Counted from the first letter of the stretch, positions 33,919 through 41,914 are shown. The stretch: 43,027 nucleotides of DNA from an uncultured Sterolibacterium sp. (GCA_903930535.1 CAIYYX010000180.1:1-43027); one strand, 5' to 3'. Numbers and translations are program-made. Notes: generated from the sequence alone by a model not told the origin.

Positions 33919-34112
33919 ATTTCCCCTGCTGTGTTCGTCAAGGCTATATATTCCTTGAACCAATATCCAAGCATCGGGCCATCGACCATTACGCCGCTGT
34001 TGTGAGCGTTCCCCTGCCTTGTGCAGAGCGAATGCACCTGAAGCGGCAGGAAGGTGACCACTCTGAACCTCAGGTTCGGGATGCTGGCCTAACGGCATGA
34101 GCGGGGGACCCC
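33919..34112 (+). ncRNA. ssrS: 6S RNA
   Basis: The 194-base region directly follows zapA, the usual position. It starts ATTTCCCCTGCTGTGTTCG, like the E. coli 6S start. Its ends pair: TCCCCTGCT (33921 on) with AGCGGGGGA (about 34100-34108), nine pairs with one G-U. A 3' hairpin GAACC-TCA-GGTTC lies at 34065-34077, as in the E. coli RNA. 6S RNA mimics an open promoter and sequesters sigma-70 RNA polymerase in stationary phase. Ends are estimated to a few bases. ygfA, often the next gene, is absent. Confidence 0.88.
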
Positions 34113-35035
34113 ATGCGGGCCTGTGCGGCCATCAACTGGTCGCATAGTTTCATCGTCTCCCGGCCTTCCTGTTCCAGCCAGTCGCAAAAGGCATTTTGCG
34201 CAAGGCTGGGCACTGTGTTCGGGGCCAGATTGGCATAGTAGCGGCGGGTTCGCACGCCCAGGGCGCCAAAGGGTGCGCTGAGCCGTCCTGCGGCAATGTC
34301 GTCGGCGACCATGAAATAGGGAATCAGGGCGATCCCGAGCCCTTCCAGCGCGGCCTGCAAGGCAAAATACATTTGCTCGAAATTGAGCGCCCCGGCAGGC
34401 TTCACTTCAGCGGCATTGACCTGGCCAAACCAGTCCTGCCAGCGATAGGGCTCGGTCGAATAGCTGAGCAGGGTATGTCTTGCCAGATCTTCAGGGTTGG
34501 CGAGAGGCAGCTTCTGTAACAGGTCCGGGTGGCAGACCGGCAGGATGCTCTCGGTCAGGAAGGGTCGGGAAGCGATTCCCGAGAGAGGTTCAGCGGCGCC
34601 GCGAATGGCAATATCGTATTCCGACTTCGAGAAATCGACTGCTGCCACCGAGGTGGTCAGGCGCACGTCGATGCCGAGATGGCGCCGCTGAAACATCGAC
34701 AATCTGGGGATCAGCCAGCGCAGGGTGAAGGTCGGCGGCGCATTGACGACGAGAATCACGGGATCGCTGTGGTGAGTCAGATGGATGGCCGCCAGAGCGA
34801 TCCGGTCGAGCGCGGGGCCGGTTTCATCCAGGAATTTCTTTCCCGCTTCGGTCAGCAAGACCTGCGATTTCATGCGCCGGAACAAGGCCACCCCCAGCCA
34901 ACTCTCGAGCAGCGCCACCTGTCGGCTGATCGCCCCATGGGTGACATTCAACTCGGCTCCGGCCTTAGTAAAACTCACGAGCTTGGCGGCGGCCTCGAAG
35001 GCTTTAATGGCATTCAGGGGAGGCAGTCTTCTCAT
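34070..35035 (-). CDS. LysR-type transcriptional regulator (GcvA-like)
   Basis: A 321-residue regulator. The N-terminal winged helix is LNAIKAFEAAAKLVSFTKAG with LNVTHGAISRQVALLESWLG; the rest is a two-lobe effector domain (ILVVNAPPTFTLRWLIPRLS, FDVRLTTS-like, GLGIALIPYFMVADDIAAG). ATG at 35035 is chosen by homology. It is divergent from the NIPSNAP-led operon and probably controls it with an aromatic or acid co-inducer. The last 14 codons and the stop lie antisense to 6S RNA. Confidence 0.9.
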   Translation of the reverse strand: MRRLPPLNAIKAFEAAAKLVSFTKAGAELNVTHGAISRQVALLESWLGVALFRRMKSQVLLTEAGKKFLDETGPALDRIALAAIHLTHHSDPVILVVNAPPTFTLRWLIPRLSMFQRRHLGIDVRLTTSVAAVDFSKSEYDIAIRGAAEPLSGIASRPFLTESILPVCHPDLLQKLPLANPEDLARHTLLSYSTEPYRWQDWFGQVNAAEVKPAGALNFEQMYFALQAALEGLGIALIPYFMVADDIAAGRLSAPFGALGVRTRRYYANLAPNTVPSLAQNAFCDWLEQEGRETMKLCDQLMAAQARMGSPAHAVRPASRT

Positions 35036-35138
35036 TTGCAATGGCTTATAAAATGGATTAAGCGTAAATTGTGCGGTTGCCGAGAAGTCCGGGCGGTAAT
35101 TTAGGATTGTGAGCTTTTCTGGTGTTGGTGTGACATTT

Positions 35139-35173
35139 AATCGATTGTTGGATGGCTCTTCCGGGCCGATAAT
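35139..35173 (+). promoter_or_regulatory. Promoter and probable LysR operator of the molybdenum-hydroxylase operon
   Basis: TTGTTG (35145-35150), a 17-base spacer and GATAAT (35168-35173) form a good sigma-70 promoter 30 bases before the NIPSNAP gene. The palindrome AATCGATT (35139-35146) overlaps the -35 box, where a LysR regulator could bind. Operator identity is inferred. Confidence 0.6.
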
Positions 35174-35203
35174 CCGACCTTCACATTTGAGGATGGGACA
35201 ATC

Positions 35204-35530
35204 ATGATCTACGAATTCAAGACCTACCGCGCAACGCCGGGCTCCATAGCCGCCTTGATAAAGCGTTTCCATGAGAAGACGATGCCTATTTTTGCCCGCC
35301 TTGGAATTGAGGTCCAATATTGCTGGACCTCGGATGACGAGCCGGATGCCTTCTTCTATCTGGTTGGCTACCCTTCGGAGGAAGCCAAGAAGGCCGCACT
35401 GGCAGCCTTTCCCGCCGACCCGGAATGGAAGGCTGCAAAGGCGGCGTCTGAGACCAATGGCCCGCTCCTGGCTTCGCAGGCGACAGTGGCCCTCAAGCCT
35501 ACAGCTTTCTCCCCGAGCCCCAAGAAGTGA
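35204..35530 (+). CDS. NIPSNAP-family protein
   Basis: A 108-residue protein of the NIPSNAP group, a dimeric alpha/beta-barrel (ferredoxin-like) fold. MIYEFKTYRATPGSIAALIK and a VQYCWTSDDEPDAFFYLVGY strand are the family pattern. Its molecular role is unknown; relatives often sit in catabolic operons, and the fold also hosts small monooxygenases and lactone isomerases. GAGGATGGG precedes the ATG. The stop overlaps the next gene's GTG by four bases. Confidence 0.82.
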   Translation: MIYEFKTYRATPGSIAALIKRFHEKTMPIFARLGIEVQYCWTSDDEPDAFFYLVGYPSEEAKKAALAAFPADPEWKAAKAASETNGPLLASQATVALKPTAFSPSPKK

Positions 35531-36414
35531 AAGCGGCCAGCTTCGACTATGTGCGCGCCGGCTCGATAGGCGAGATCTGCGAGTTGCTGGCGGAGCACGG
35601 CCCTATGAGCAAACTCATCGCCGGCGGGCAAAGCCTGGTGCCGATGATGGCGATGCGCCTGACCAAGCCTTCGCTGCTGATCGATATCAATGAGGTTAAA
35701 GAACTGAAGGGGATATCGGCCCAGAGCGACAATCTGATCATCGCCGGTGGCACCCGCCAGCATCAGATCGAAGCCTCATCGGAAGTGAAACGGTTCTGCC
35801 CCATGGTACAGAAGGCGCTTTTCTGGGTGGGTCATCCGCAGACGCGCAATCGCGGCACCCTGGGCGGCTCGCTCGTCCATGCCGATCCGGCGGCCGAACT
35901 GCCCCTGGTTTCCGTTCTGCTCGATGCGGAAATCCTGCTTCAGGATGCGGATGGCGAGGAGTCTGTCGCCGCTTCCGAATTCTTTCTCGCCCCATTGGTG
36001 ACGGCGCTGCGTCCCGACCAGTGCCTGGTGCGCGTGTCATTCCCGATCTGGAGCGGCGCGGTGGGCGGCAGTTTCCATGAAGTCAGTCCGCGCCGCGGCG
36101 ACTTCGCAATCGTTTCCGCGGCGGCACAGATTGCGCTCGACGAGGCAGGAAACTGCAGTCGCGTTGCGGTGGGTCTGGGCGGCGTTGCCGCGACACCGAT
36201 ACGCGTTTTTGCGGTCGAGGAGGCGATTCTTGGCGGCGGCCTGGCCAAGACTCAACTACACGAGCTGGCGAGGCTGGCGGCCGATGAAATCGACCCGGAG
36301 GGCGATCTGCATGCGAGCGCGGAATATCGCCGCGAGGTCGCTTATGTCCTGATTGAGAGAGCGTTGACCGATGCTGTGCAAGAGGCAAGGGCAAGAATGG
36401 GAGCAAGTTCATGA
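35527..36414 (+). CDS. Molybdenum hydroxylase FAD-binding subunit (CoxM/XdhB type)
   Basis: A 295-residue medium subunit of a xanthine dehydrogenase-family enzyme. The FAD loops are AGGQSLVPMM (32-41) and the pyrophosphate site RNRGTLGGSLVHADPAAELP (107-126). It passes electrons from the 2Fe-2S subunit to an acceptor. GTG is the start (overlap with the NIPSNAP stop). The order FAD, 2Fe-2S, Mo is the coxMSL order. Closest known substrate class is unclear. Confidence 0.92.
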   Translation: MKAASFDYVRAGSIGEICELLAEHGPMSKLIAGGQSLVPMMAMRLTKPSLLIDINEVKELKGISAQSDNLIIAGGTRQHQIEASSEVKRFCPMVQKALFWVGHPQTRNRGTLGGSLVHADPAAELPLVSVLLDAEILLQDADGEESVAASEFFLAPLVTALRPDQCLVRVSFPIWSGAVGGSFHEVSPRRGDFAIVSAAAQIALDEAGNCSRVAVGLGGVAATPIRVFAVEEAILGGGLAKTQLHELARLAADEIDPEGDLHASAEYRREVAYVLIERALTDAVQEARARMGASS

Positions 36415-36908
36415 GTAATCATGACATCAAGATCAAGGTGAATGGCGTGGTGCGCACTGGAACTGTTTCGGCGCGCACGACGTTGGCGGATTTTCTGCGC
36501 GAAGACTGCCGGCTGACCGGAACCCATATCGGTTGCGAACACGGCATCTGCGGCGCCTGTTCCGTCGAGTACGACGGTCAGCCGGTGCGCTCCTGCCTGA
36601 TGTATGCGGTGCAGGCGGACGGCCACGAGGTGACGACCGTCGAAGGGCTGTCAGACAAGGACGGGAAATTGAGCGCCCTGCAGGATGCCTTCTGCGACAC
36701 CCATGCATTGCAGTGCGGCTTCTGTACGCCCGCCATGCTGATTTCCGCACAGTCCCTGTTGAATGAAACCCTGAAGCCGACCGATGAGCAGATACGCGAA
36801 GCCTTGAGCGCGAACATTTGCCGCTGCACAGGCTATGTGCAGATTTTCCAGGCGGTCAGGCTGGCGGCAGAGCGTCTGCGCTCTGGCAAGGAAAAGGTGG
36901 CCTCATGA
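36411..36908 (+). CDS. Molybdenum hydroxylase 2Fe-2S subunit (CoxS/XdhC-domain type)
   Basis: A 165-residue small subunit. The plant-ferredoxin cluster uses Cys42, Cys47, Cys50 and Cys62 (IGCEHGICGACSV, SC). The helical cluster uses Cys102, Cys105, Cys137 and Cys139 (QCGFCTPAML, ICRCTGY). All eight ligands are present. It overlaps both neighbours by four bases, ensuring equal translation of the three subunits. Confidence 0.95.
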   Translation: MSNHDIKIKVNGVVRTGTVSARTTLADFLREDCRLTGTHIGCEHGICGACSVEYDGQPVRSCLMYAVQADGHEVTTVEGLSDKDGKLSALQDAFCDTHALQCGFCTPAMLISAQSLLNETLKPTDEQIREALSANICRCTGYVQIFQAVRLAAERLRSGKEKVAS

Positions 36909-39286
36909 CTGAGAACAAGTTCAAGTATATCGGGCGTGAGCGGCGCACCAAGGAAGACAAGCGCTTCGTCATTGGCGCTGGCAACTATGTCGCCGATATC
37001 GCGCGACCCGGCTGCCTGCATCTCGCCGTGGTCAGGAGTCCGCATCCCTGCGCCCGCATCGCCGCGATCAGGACGGAGAAGGCGCTGGCCCTGCCGGGTG
37101 TGCATTATGTGCTGACCGGCGCGGAACTGGAAGAGTACACCAAGCCGTTGCAGCAGTATCTGGATACGCCCAATGTGCGCTGGTATTCGCTCGCCGTCGA
37201 GCGCACCCGCTACGCGGGCGAATGGGTCGCAGCGGTGGTCGCGGATTCGCGCTACATCGCGGAAGATGCGGTCGAGTTGATCGAGGTCGATTACGAACCC
37301 CTGCCCTTCATCATCGATCCCGAGGCCGCTTTGCTTCCCGAGGCGGTCGCGGTGCACCCGAAACACGGCTCCAACGTGATTTATCGCCGCACCTTCTCCT
37401 GGGGACCCGTCGCCGAAGATTTTTCCAAGGCAGATCATACCCTGGCCTTTCGCACCCGCTGGCACCGCAGCGCGACCGTTCCGCTCGAGACCTTTGGCGT
37501 GATCTCGGAATGGGGTCCGGGACAGGACATACTCGAAGTCTGGGCCTCGATCCAGATGCCGCAGTATGTGGAACAGATCGCGGCCGCTTTGAAGATGCCG
37601 CAGAACAATATCCGTGTCCATTACGATGTGGACGTTGGCGGCAGCTATGGCGTCAAGCGCGGCATCAAGCATACGGTCATGGTCTGTTATCTGGCGAAGA
37701 AGCTGGGCAGGCCGGTGCGTTTCATCGAGGACCGCCTGGACAATATGAGCGGCGGCGACATGCACGGCCCCGACAGAAGCTTCGACATGAAGGTGGCCTT
37801 CGACAAGTCGGGAAGGATCAACTCCCTGAAGATACGCGTGTTGGACGACGTCGGCGCCTATCCCGGCCGCTCGCCGCTGCAGTTAGGAAAGCCCATCGGC
37901 GCGATTGTCGGCGCCTACCGCATCGGCAGCGTCGAATACGAAGCCATCTCGGTCACCACCAACAAGACGGGACAGGTTGCCGTGCGCGGCTTCGGCCAGT
38001 CGCCGACCAACGTCGCCCTTGAGACGGCGATAGACCGTGTTGCCGCCTATCTTGATCTCGACAGGCTGGAAGTTCGCCGCCGCAACTTCATCCGGCCGGA
38101 GGACTTTCCTTATCTCATTCCCAGCGGCACGACATACGACAGCGGCAATTATCCGGCCGTCCTCGACAAGGCATTGAACCTCGCCGACTACGAGCGAATG
38201 CTGGTCAGACGCGACGAGTTGCGCGCCAGCGGCGTTGCCGCAGGCATAGGCATCGCCACCTGCCTCGAGCCCAGCGGCGGAAATTCGGCCTTCGAAGGCT
38301 TGCTCAATCCCTCCAACGAGTCGACCACCTTCCTCGAAGCGGTGATGGTCAAGGTGGACAGGAACGGCACGGTCACCGTCATCATCAATACCACGACTTC
38401 GGGACAGGGTCACGAGACCCTTGTCTCACTGATCGTGGGTGAAGAGCTCGAAAGAGAGCCAGACCAGATCCGTGTCGTGCATTCGGACTCCCTGAACGGC
38501 TTGTGGACCCACAGCCCCGTCGGCAGCCGCATGGCCATCATGATGGGCGGGGCGGCGGCGGGGGCGGCGAAGAAGCTGAAGCGCGACCTCTTGAGAATTG
38601 CCGCGCACAACCTCGGCGTTGCAGAAGACGAACTCGCCTACGACTCCGGCACGATCTCAGTCGCGAAGGATTCGACCAGGAAGCTCAGCTGGGAACAACT
38701 GGTCATCATCGCTCATCGCCAGTACCAGAAAATGCCCGCGGGCATGGAGCCGGCGCTGCAATCGACCTTTGTTCTGGAAGTACCCTCCGGCGGCAATCTG
38801 CCCACGCCCGACGGCCGCATCCAGATGTATCCCTGCCACTCCTTCCAGGCGCATGTCGCGCTGGTCAGCATAGACATGGGAACGGGCAAGCCGACGATTC
38901 TCGACTATTCAATCGCGCATGACTGCGGCACGGTGATCAATCCGCACATCGTCCGCGGCATGATTTACGGCGGCGCGGCGCACGGCATAGGCGCGGCCTT
39001 CTACGAGCGCTTCGCCTACGACGAAGGCGGCCAACTGCTCTCGCAAACTTTCATGGATTACCTCCTGCCTTCGGTGCATGAGGTTCCGGAGATCAGGCAG
39101 ACCGAGCACTGCACGCCGTCACCGCTAACCTCCCATGGCCAGAAGGGCGTGGGCGAAGGCGGCTATCTGGGTGCGCCGGCAGCCATGGCCAGCGCAGTCA
39201 ATGACGCGTTGGCGCCACACGGGAAAACATTGGACACATTGCCGATGCGCATCCGCGACATCTGGGAATGCCTCAATTTAGCTTAA
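36905..39286 (+). CDS. Molybdenum hydroxylase large (molybdopterin) subunit
   Basis: A 793-residue aldehyde oxidase/xanthine dehydrogenase-type subunit carrying molybdopterin cytosine dinucleotide. IGRERRTKEDKRFVIGAGNY is the usual start. DNMSGGDMHGPDRSFDMKVA and TTSGQGHETLVSLIVGEELE contact the cofactor; the catalytic base is Glu751 in KGVGEGGYLGAP. The loop AVRGFGQSPTNVALE replaces the AYxCSFR of CO dehydrogenases, so CO oxidation is unlikely. It probably hydroxylates a heteroaromatic ring or an aldehyde. No maturation gene (CoxD/XdhC/MocA) is nearby. Confidence 0.93.
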   Translation: MTENKFKYIGRERRTKEDKRFVIGAGNYVADIARPGCLHLAVVRSPHPCARIAAIRTEKALALPGVHYVLTGAELEEYTKPLQQYLDTPNVRWYSLAVERTRYAGEWVAAVVADSRYIAEDAVELIEVDYEPLPFIIDPEAALLPEAVAVHPKHGSNVIYRRTFSWGPVAEDFSKADHTLAFRTRWHRSATVPLETFGVISEWGPGQDILEVWASIQMPQYVEQIAAALKMPQNNIRVHYDVDVGGSYGVKRGIKHTVMVCYLAKKLGRPVRFIEDRLDNMSGGDMHGPDRSFDMKVAFDKSGRINSLKIRVLDDVGAYPGRSPLQLGKPIGAIVGAYRIGSVEYEAISVTTNKTGQVAVRGFGQSPTNVALETAIDRVAAYLDLDRLEVRRRNFIRPEDFPYLIPSGTTYDSGNYPAVLDKALNLADYERMLVRRDELRASGVAAGIGIATCLEPSGGNSAFEGLLNPSNESTTFLEAVMVKVDRNGTVTVIINTTTSGQGHETLVSLIVGEELEREPDQIRVVHSDSLNGLWTHSPVGSRMAIMMGGAAAGAAKKLKRDLLRIAAHNLGVAEDELAYDSGTISVAKDSTRKLSWEQLVIIAHRQYQKMPAGMEPALQSTFVLEVPSGGNLPTPDGRIQMYPCHSFQAHVALVSIDMGTGKPTILDYSIAHDCGTVINPHIVRGMIYGGAAHGIGAAFYERFAYDEGGQLLSQTFMDYLLPSVHEVPEIRQTEHCTPSPLTSHGQKGVGEGGYLGAPAAMASAVNDALAPHGKTLDTLPMRIRDIWECLNLA

Positions 39287-39296
39287 GGAGCTTGAG

Positions 39297-40277
39297 ATGA
39301 TTATCGACACGCATGCACACTATGTTCCGGCCTCGTTCATAGACGAAGCCAGCGCCCAATCGGCGCGCTTTCCTTCCGCAAAAATCACCGTCGAGGGCGG
39401 CAAGCCGCGCTTCCAGTTCGCCGACGCGGTGCCGACGCGGCCGATGATGCCGCTGATGTCGGACATGGATAAGCGCAAGGTCTGGCTCAAGGAACAGGGC
39501 CTGGACAAACAGGTGGCCGGCGGCTGGCTGGACATGTTCGGCTACGAGATGCCCAGTTCCGACGGCGTCGCCTGGAGCGCTCTTTTCAACCAGCACATGA
39601 TGGCTGCCGCGAAGGCGAATGGAGAACTGGTTCCCCTGGCAACCGTGCCCATGCAGGACGGCGCTGCGGCGGCGGAAATTCTCAAGGAAGCAATGAAGGC
39701 TGGATTCTCCGGCGCGATGATAGGCGCACAGCCTTTGGGCTCGGGCGGAAATCTCGATGCCCCGGGACTCGATCCTTTCTGGCAGGCTGCCTCCGATCTG
39801 GGCGCTGTCTTGCTGATTCACCCGATGTATGCAAACTCCGATGCGCGCGTGAATGACTATGAAATGATCAATGCCGTTTTCCGCGTCACCGATGTCACCA
39901 CGGCCATCGCCCGCCTGCTCTACTCAGGCCATCTCTTGAAATACAGCGGTGCCAAGGTGATCGCCTCCACGGGCGGCGGCGCCTTGCCTTACATGCTCGG
40001 CAGGCTGAAGCGCAATGCCGCCATTCATCCCGGAAAGTGGGCGGACCCCGAAGCCGGATTCAAGCAGCTCTATTTCGACAGCCTGGTATTCGAGCCGGAG
40101 GCCTTGCACTATCTGCTCAAGATGGCCGGGCCTGAGCGCGTCCTCCTGGGTTCGGACTATCCCTTCCCGATCGGCGACCTCGAGCCGCTGAAGCATATCC
40201 GCAAGTTCGGCTTGGAAGATTCTGTCCTCAAGGCCATTTGCGAAACCAACGCCACCAAGTTGTTCGGTCTGAGGTAG
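39297..40277 (+). CDS. Amidohydrolase of the ACMSD superfamily, with an unusual active site
   Basis: A 326-residue TIM-barrel metal enzyme. Metal ligands are His6 and His8 (DTHAHYVP), His175 (LLIHPMY) and Asp287 (LLGSDYPFP). In ACMSD and the related decarboxylases the strand-5 motif is HGGG, and its His acts in catalysis; here it reads STGGGALPYM, with Thr225 in that place. Relatives are non-oxidative decarboxylases or C-C and C-N hydrolases of ring-cleavage products. AAGGAG gives a strong ribosome-binding site. It follows the Mo subunit by ten bases. Confidence 0.85.
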   Translation: MIIDTHAHYVPASFIDEASAQSARFPSAKITVEGGKPRFQFADAVPTRPMMPLMSDMDKRKVWLKEQGLDKQVAGGWLDMFGYEMPSSDGVAWSALFNQHMMAAAKANGELVPLATVPMQDGAAAAEILKEAMKAGFSGAMIGAQPLGSGGNLDAPGLDPFWQAASDLGAVLLIHPMYANSDARVNDYEMINAVFRVTDVTTAIARLLYSGHLLKYSGAKVIASTGGGALPYMLGRLKRNAAIHPGKWADPEAGFKQLYFDSLVFEPEALHYLLKMAGPERVLLGSDYPFPIGDLEPLKHIRKFGLEDSVLKAICETNATKLFGLR

Positions 40278-40285
40278 GTCGGACC

Positions 40286-40353
40286 GTAGGTCGGCCTTCA
40301 GGCCGACAATTACCGTCGGACAACCGCCGCTGTCGGGCTAAAGCCCGACCTAC
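40286..40353. repeat. Inverted pair of REP-like elements (BIME-like)
   Basis: GTAGGTCGGCCTTCAGGCCG (40286 on) and, inverted, GTCGGGCTAAAGCCCGACCT (40332 on) are two 22-base units, each with an eight-pair stem and a GTAG foot, separated by 24 bases. This is the architecture of GTAG-type REP doublets mobilised by RAYT transposases. It lies in the 98-base gap before the CoxG-hydrolase gene. Confidence 0.85.
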
Positions 40354-40375
40354 AGGATTCGATTAGGAGACAAGC

Positions 40376-41635
40376 ATGGCATTGCAGCTTAAAGGGGAGC
40401 ATAAGGTCGGGATAGACCGGGATCTTGTCTGGCGTCTGTTGAACGATCCGGCCGTGCTGCAGGAAATCATCCCGGGCTGCGATACGCTCACCCGCGTCAG
40501 CGATGACAAATACGAGTTGGGGCTCAATCTTCTGATCGGCTCGGTCAGCGGCAATTACAAGGGATCTGTGGAGCTTTCCGAAAAAAATCCGCCTGACAAC
40601 TACCGCATCATGCTCACCGGCGAGGGCTCCATCGGCTTCGTCAAGGGCCAGGCCGCTTTCGTGCTGACGCCCAAGGACGGCGGCACCGTCATCTCCTACG
40701 ATGGAGAAGCCGAGGTGGGCGGCTTGGTTGCCGGAATAGGCAACCGGGTTCTGGGCGGCATCGCGAAATTCATGGTCAAGCGTTTCTTCAAGGCCTTCGA
40801 CAAATATGTGGAAGGGCGCACGGCTTCGGCAGTCGTCGAGGAGAGAGTCGATGTCGGTGGCGCTTCGCTGCGCGTCATCATCGAAGGCAGGGAGGGAGCG
40901 CCCTGGCTCTTAATGTCCCATTCCATCGCCACCGATCTCCATGTCTGGGATGCCCAGGTCGAAGCCATGCGCGATAACTTCCGCATCCTGCGCTTCGACA
41001 CGAGAGGTCATGGCGCGAGCGATGCGAGTCCTGCACCTTACGATTTCACCCTGCTGGAGCAGGATGTCGTCAAGCTGCTGGACCACTATGGTATTGATAA
41101 GGCCCATTTCATGGGCGTGTCCCTGGGGGGAATGATAGGTTTCGGCTTGGCGATAAATCATTCCGGACGCTTGGCCTCCCTGATCGCGGTGAGTTCGCGC
41201 GCCGATGCACCCGAAGCCTTCCGTGCGCCGTGGGACGAGCGCATCGCGATGGTCCAGAAGGACGGCATGGAAGCACTGGTGAAGCCGACGGTCGAGCGCT
41301 GGTTCGCCCCGGAATATCTGGCCAGCCATGGCGAGACTCGCCAGTTCATCGAGACGATGATCAGGACCACCGCGGTGGAAGGCTTTGCCGGCATAGGCCG
41401 CGCCTTGCAGAAGCTGGATTACCTGCCCGGACTCGGCAAGATCAGTGTTCCCACCCTCCTGATCGCAGGCTCAAGAGACGCGCCGATCCCCGATGCCATG
41501 CAGAAAATCCACGAAATGATTGCGCCATCGCACTACGAGATCGTCGCCGACGCGGGTCATCTGCCCAATGTGGAGAAGTCCGCAGAGTTCAACGCCATCG
41601 CCGCAGACTTTCTGCAACAGTTTATCGAGAACTGA
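40376..41635 (+). CDS. Fusion of a CoxG-like domain and a PcaD-like alpha/beta hydrolase
   Basis: A 419-residue two-domain protein. Residues 1-150 are a CoxG (SRPBCC) domain: LLNDPAVLQEIIPGCDTLTR, a central barrel and GLVAGIGNRVLGGIAKFMVK. Residues 160-419 are an alpha/beta hydrolase of the 3-oxoadipate enol-lactonase type with nucleophile Ser249 (GVSLGG), Asp368 (GSRDAP) and His395 (DAGHLP). In known enzymes CoxG is a separate protein that helps anchor CO dehydrogenase; here its tail is replaced by a hydrolase. Last gene of the operon, behind a REP pair, with a good AGGAG site. Confidence 0.9.
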   Translation: MALQLKGEHKVGIDRDLVWRLLNDPAVLQEIIPGCDTLTRVSDDKYELGLNLLIGSVSGNYKGSVELSEKNPPDNYRIMLTGEGSIGFVKGQAAFVLTPKDGGTVISYDGEAEVGGLVAGIGNRVLGGIAKFMVKRFFKAFDKYVEGRTASAVVEERVDVGGASLRVIIEGREGAPWLLMSHSIATDLHVWDAQVEAMRDNFRILRFDTRGHGASDASPAPYDFTLLEQDVVKLLDHYGIDKAHFMGVSLGGMIGFGLAINHSGRLASLIAVSSRADAPEAFRAPWDERIAMVQKDGMEALVKPTVERWFAPEYLASHGETRQFIETMIRTTAVEGFAGIGRALQKLDYLPGLGKISVPTLLIAGSRDAPIPDAMQKIHEMIAPSHYEIVADAGHLPNVEKSAEFNAIAADFLQQFIEN

Positions 41636-41653
41636 ATTGCCGGCTTGGCAATT
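41635..41653. terminator. Hairpin between convergent genes, possible terminator
   Basis: AATTGCC (41635-41641), loop GGCTT, and GGCAATT (41647-41653) make a perfect seven-pair stem at the CoxG-hydrolase stop, four bases from the DUF2442 stop. Only a short CTCTT follows, so it is a weak intrinsic terminator at best. Confidence 0.5.
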
Positions 41654-41656
41654 CTC

Positions 41657-41914
41657 TTATGCGGCTTGCTGATTTTTGCCGTGCATCAGCTCAAGCAAAT
41701 ACTCAGGGGCAAGGTCAGCGCCATTTGCCCAGGCCGCCGTTCGCATGATGGGATGTTGATAGGCCGTGGAAAATAGCTTCGGGTCGCGTAAAGGCTCAAA
41801 CATTTCGCCATCGAGCTCGGCTGAAAGATCGACCTCGCCAGTCTCGCCGTTGTTGAAGGACAGGCGCAACCGATATCCTGATAAAGCAGTAACTTCGGTC
41901 GTGTGCAAGATCAT
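41657..41914 (-). CDS. DUF2442-family protein
   Basis: An 85-residue DUF2442 protein: SGYRLRLSFNNGETGEVDLS and FEPLRDPKLFSTAYQHPIMR with a terminal GADLAPEYLLELMHGK are the family pattern. It is often paired with a DUF4160 gene in putative toxin-antitoxin-like loci; no DUF4160 partner is seen here. Start 41914 has GGAG eight bases before it. The frame is open 54 codons further upstream without homology I recognise. Confidence 0.83.
   Translation of the reverse strand: MILHTTEVTALSGYRLRLSFNNGETGEVDLSAELDGEMFEPLRDPKLFSTAYQHPIMRTAAWANGADLAPEYLLELMHGKNQQAA

Noticed and set aside
34095..34112. Attachment site at the 3' end of ssrS used by an integrating island
   Set aside because: I found no second copy of the ssrS end near 41640-42270 and no integrase in the window.
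36905..39286. Aerobic CO dehydrogenase large subunit
   Set aside because: The AYxCSFR loop is missing although CoxG and cox-like gene order are present.
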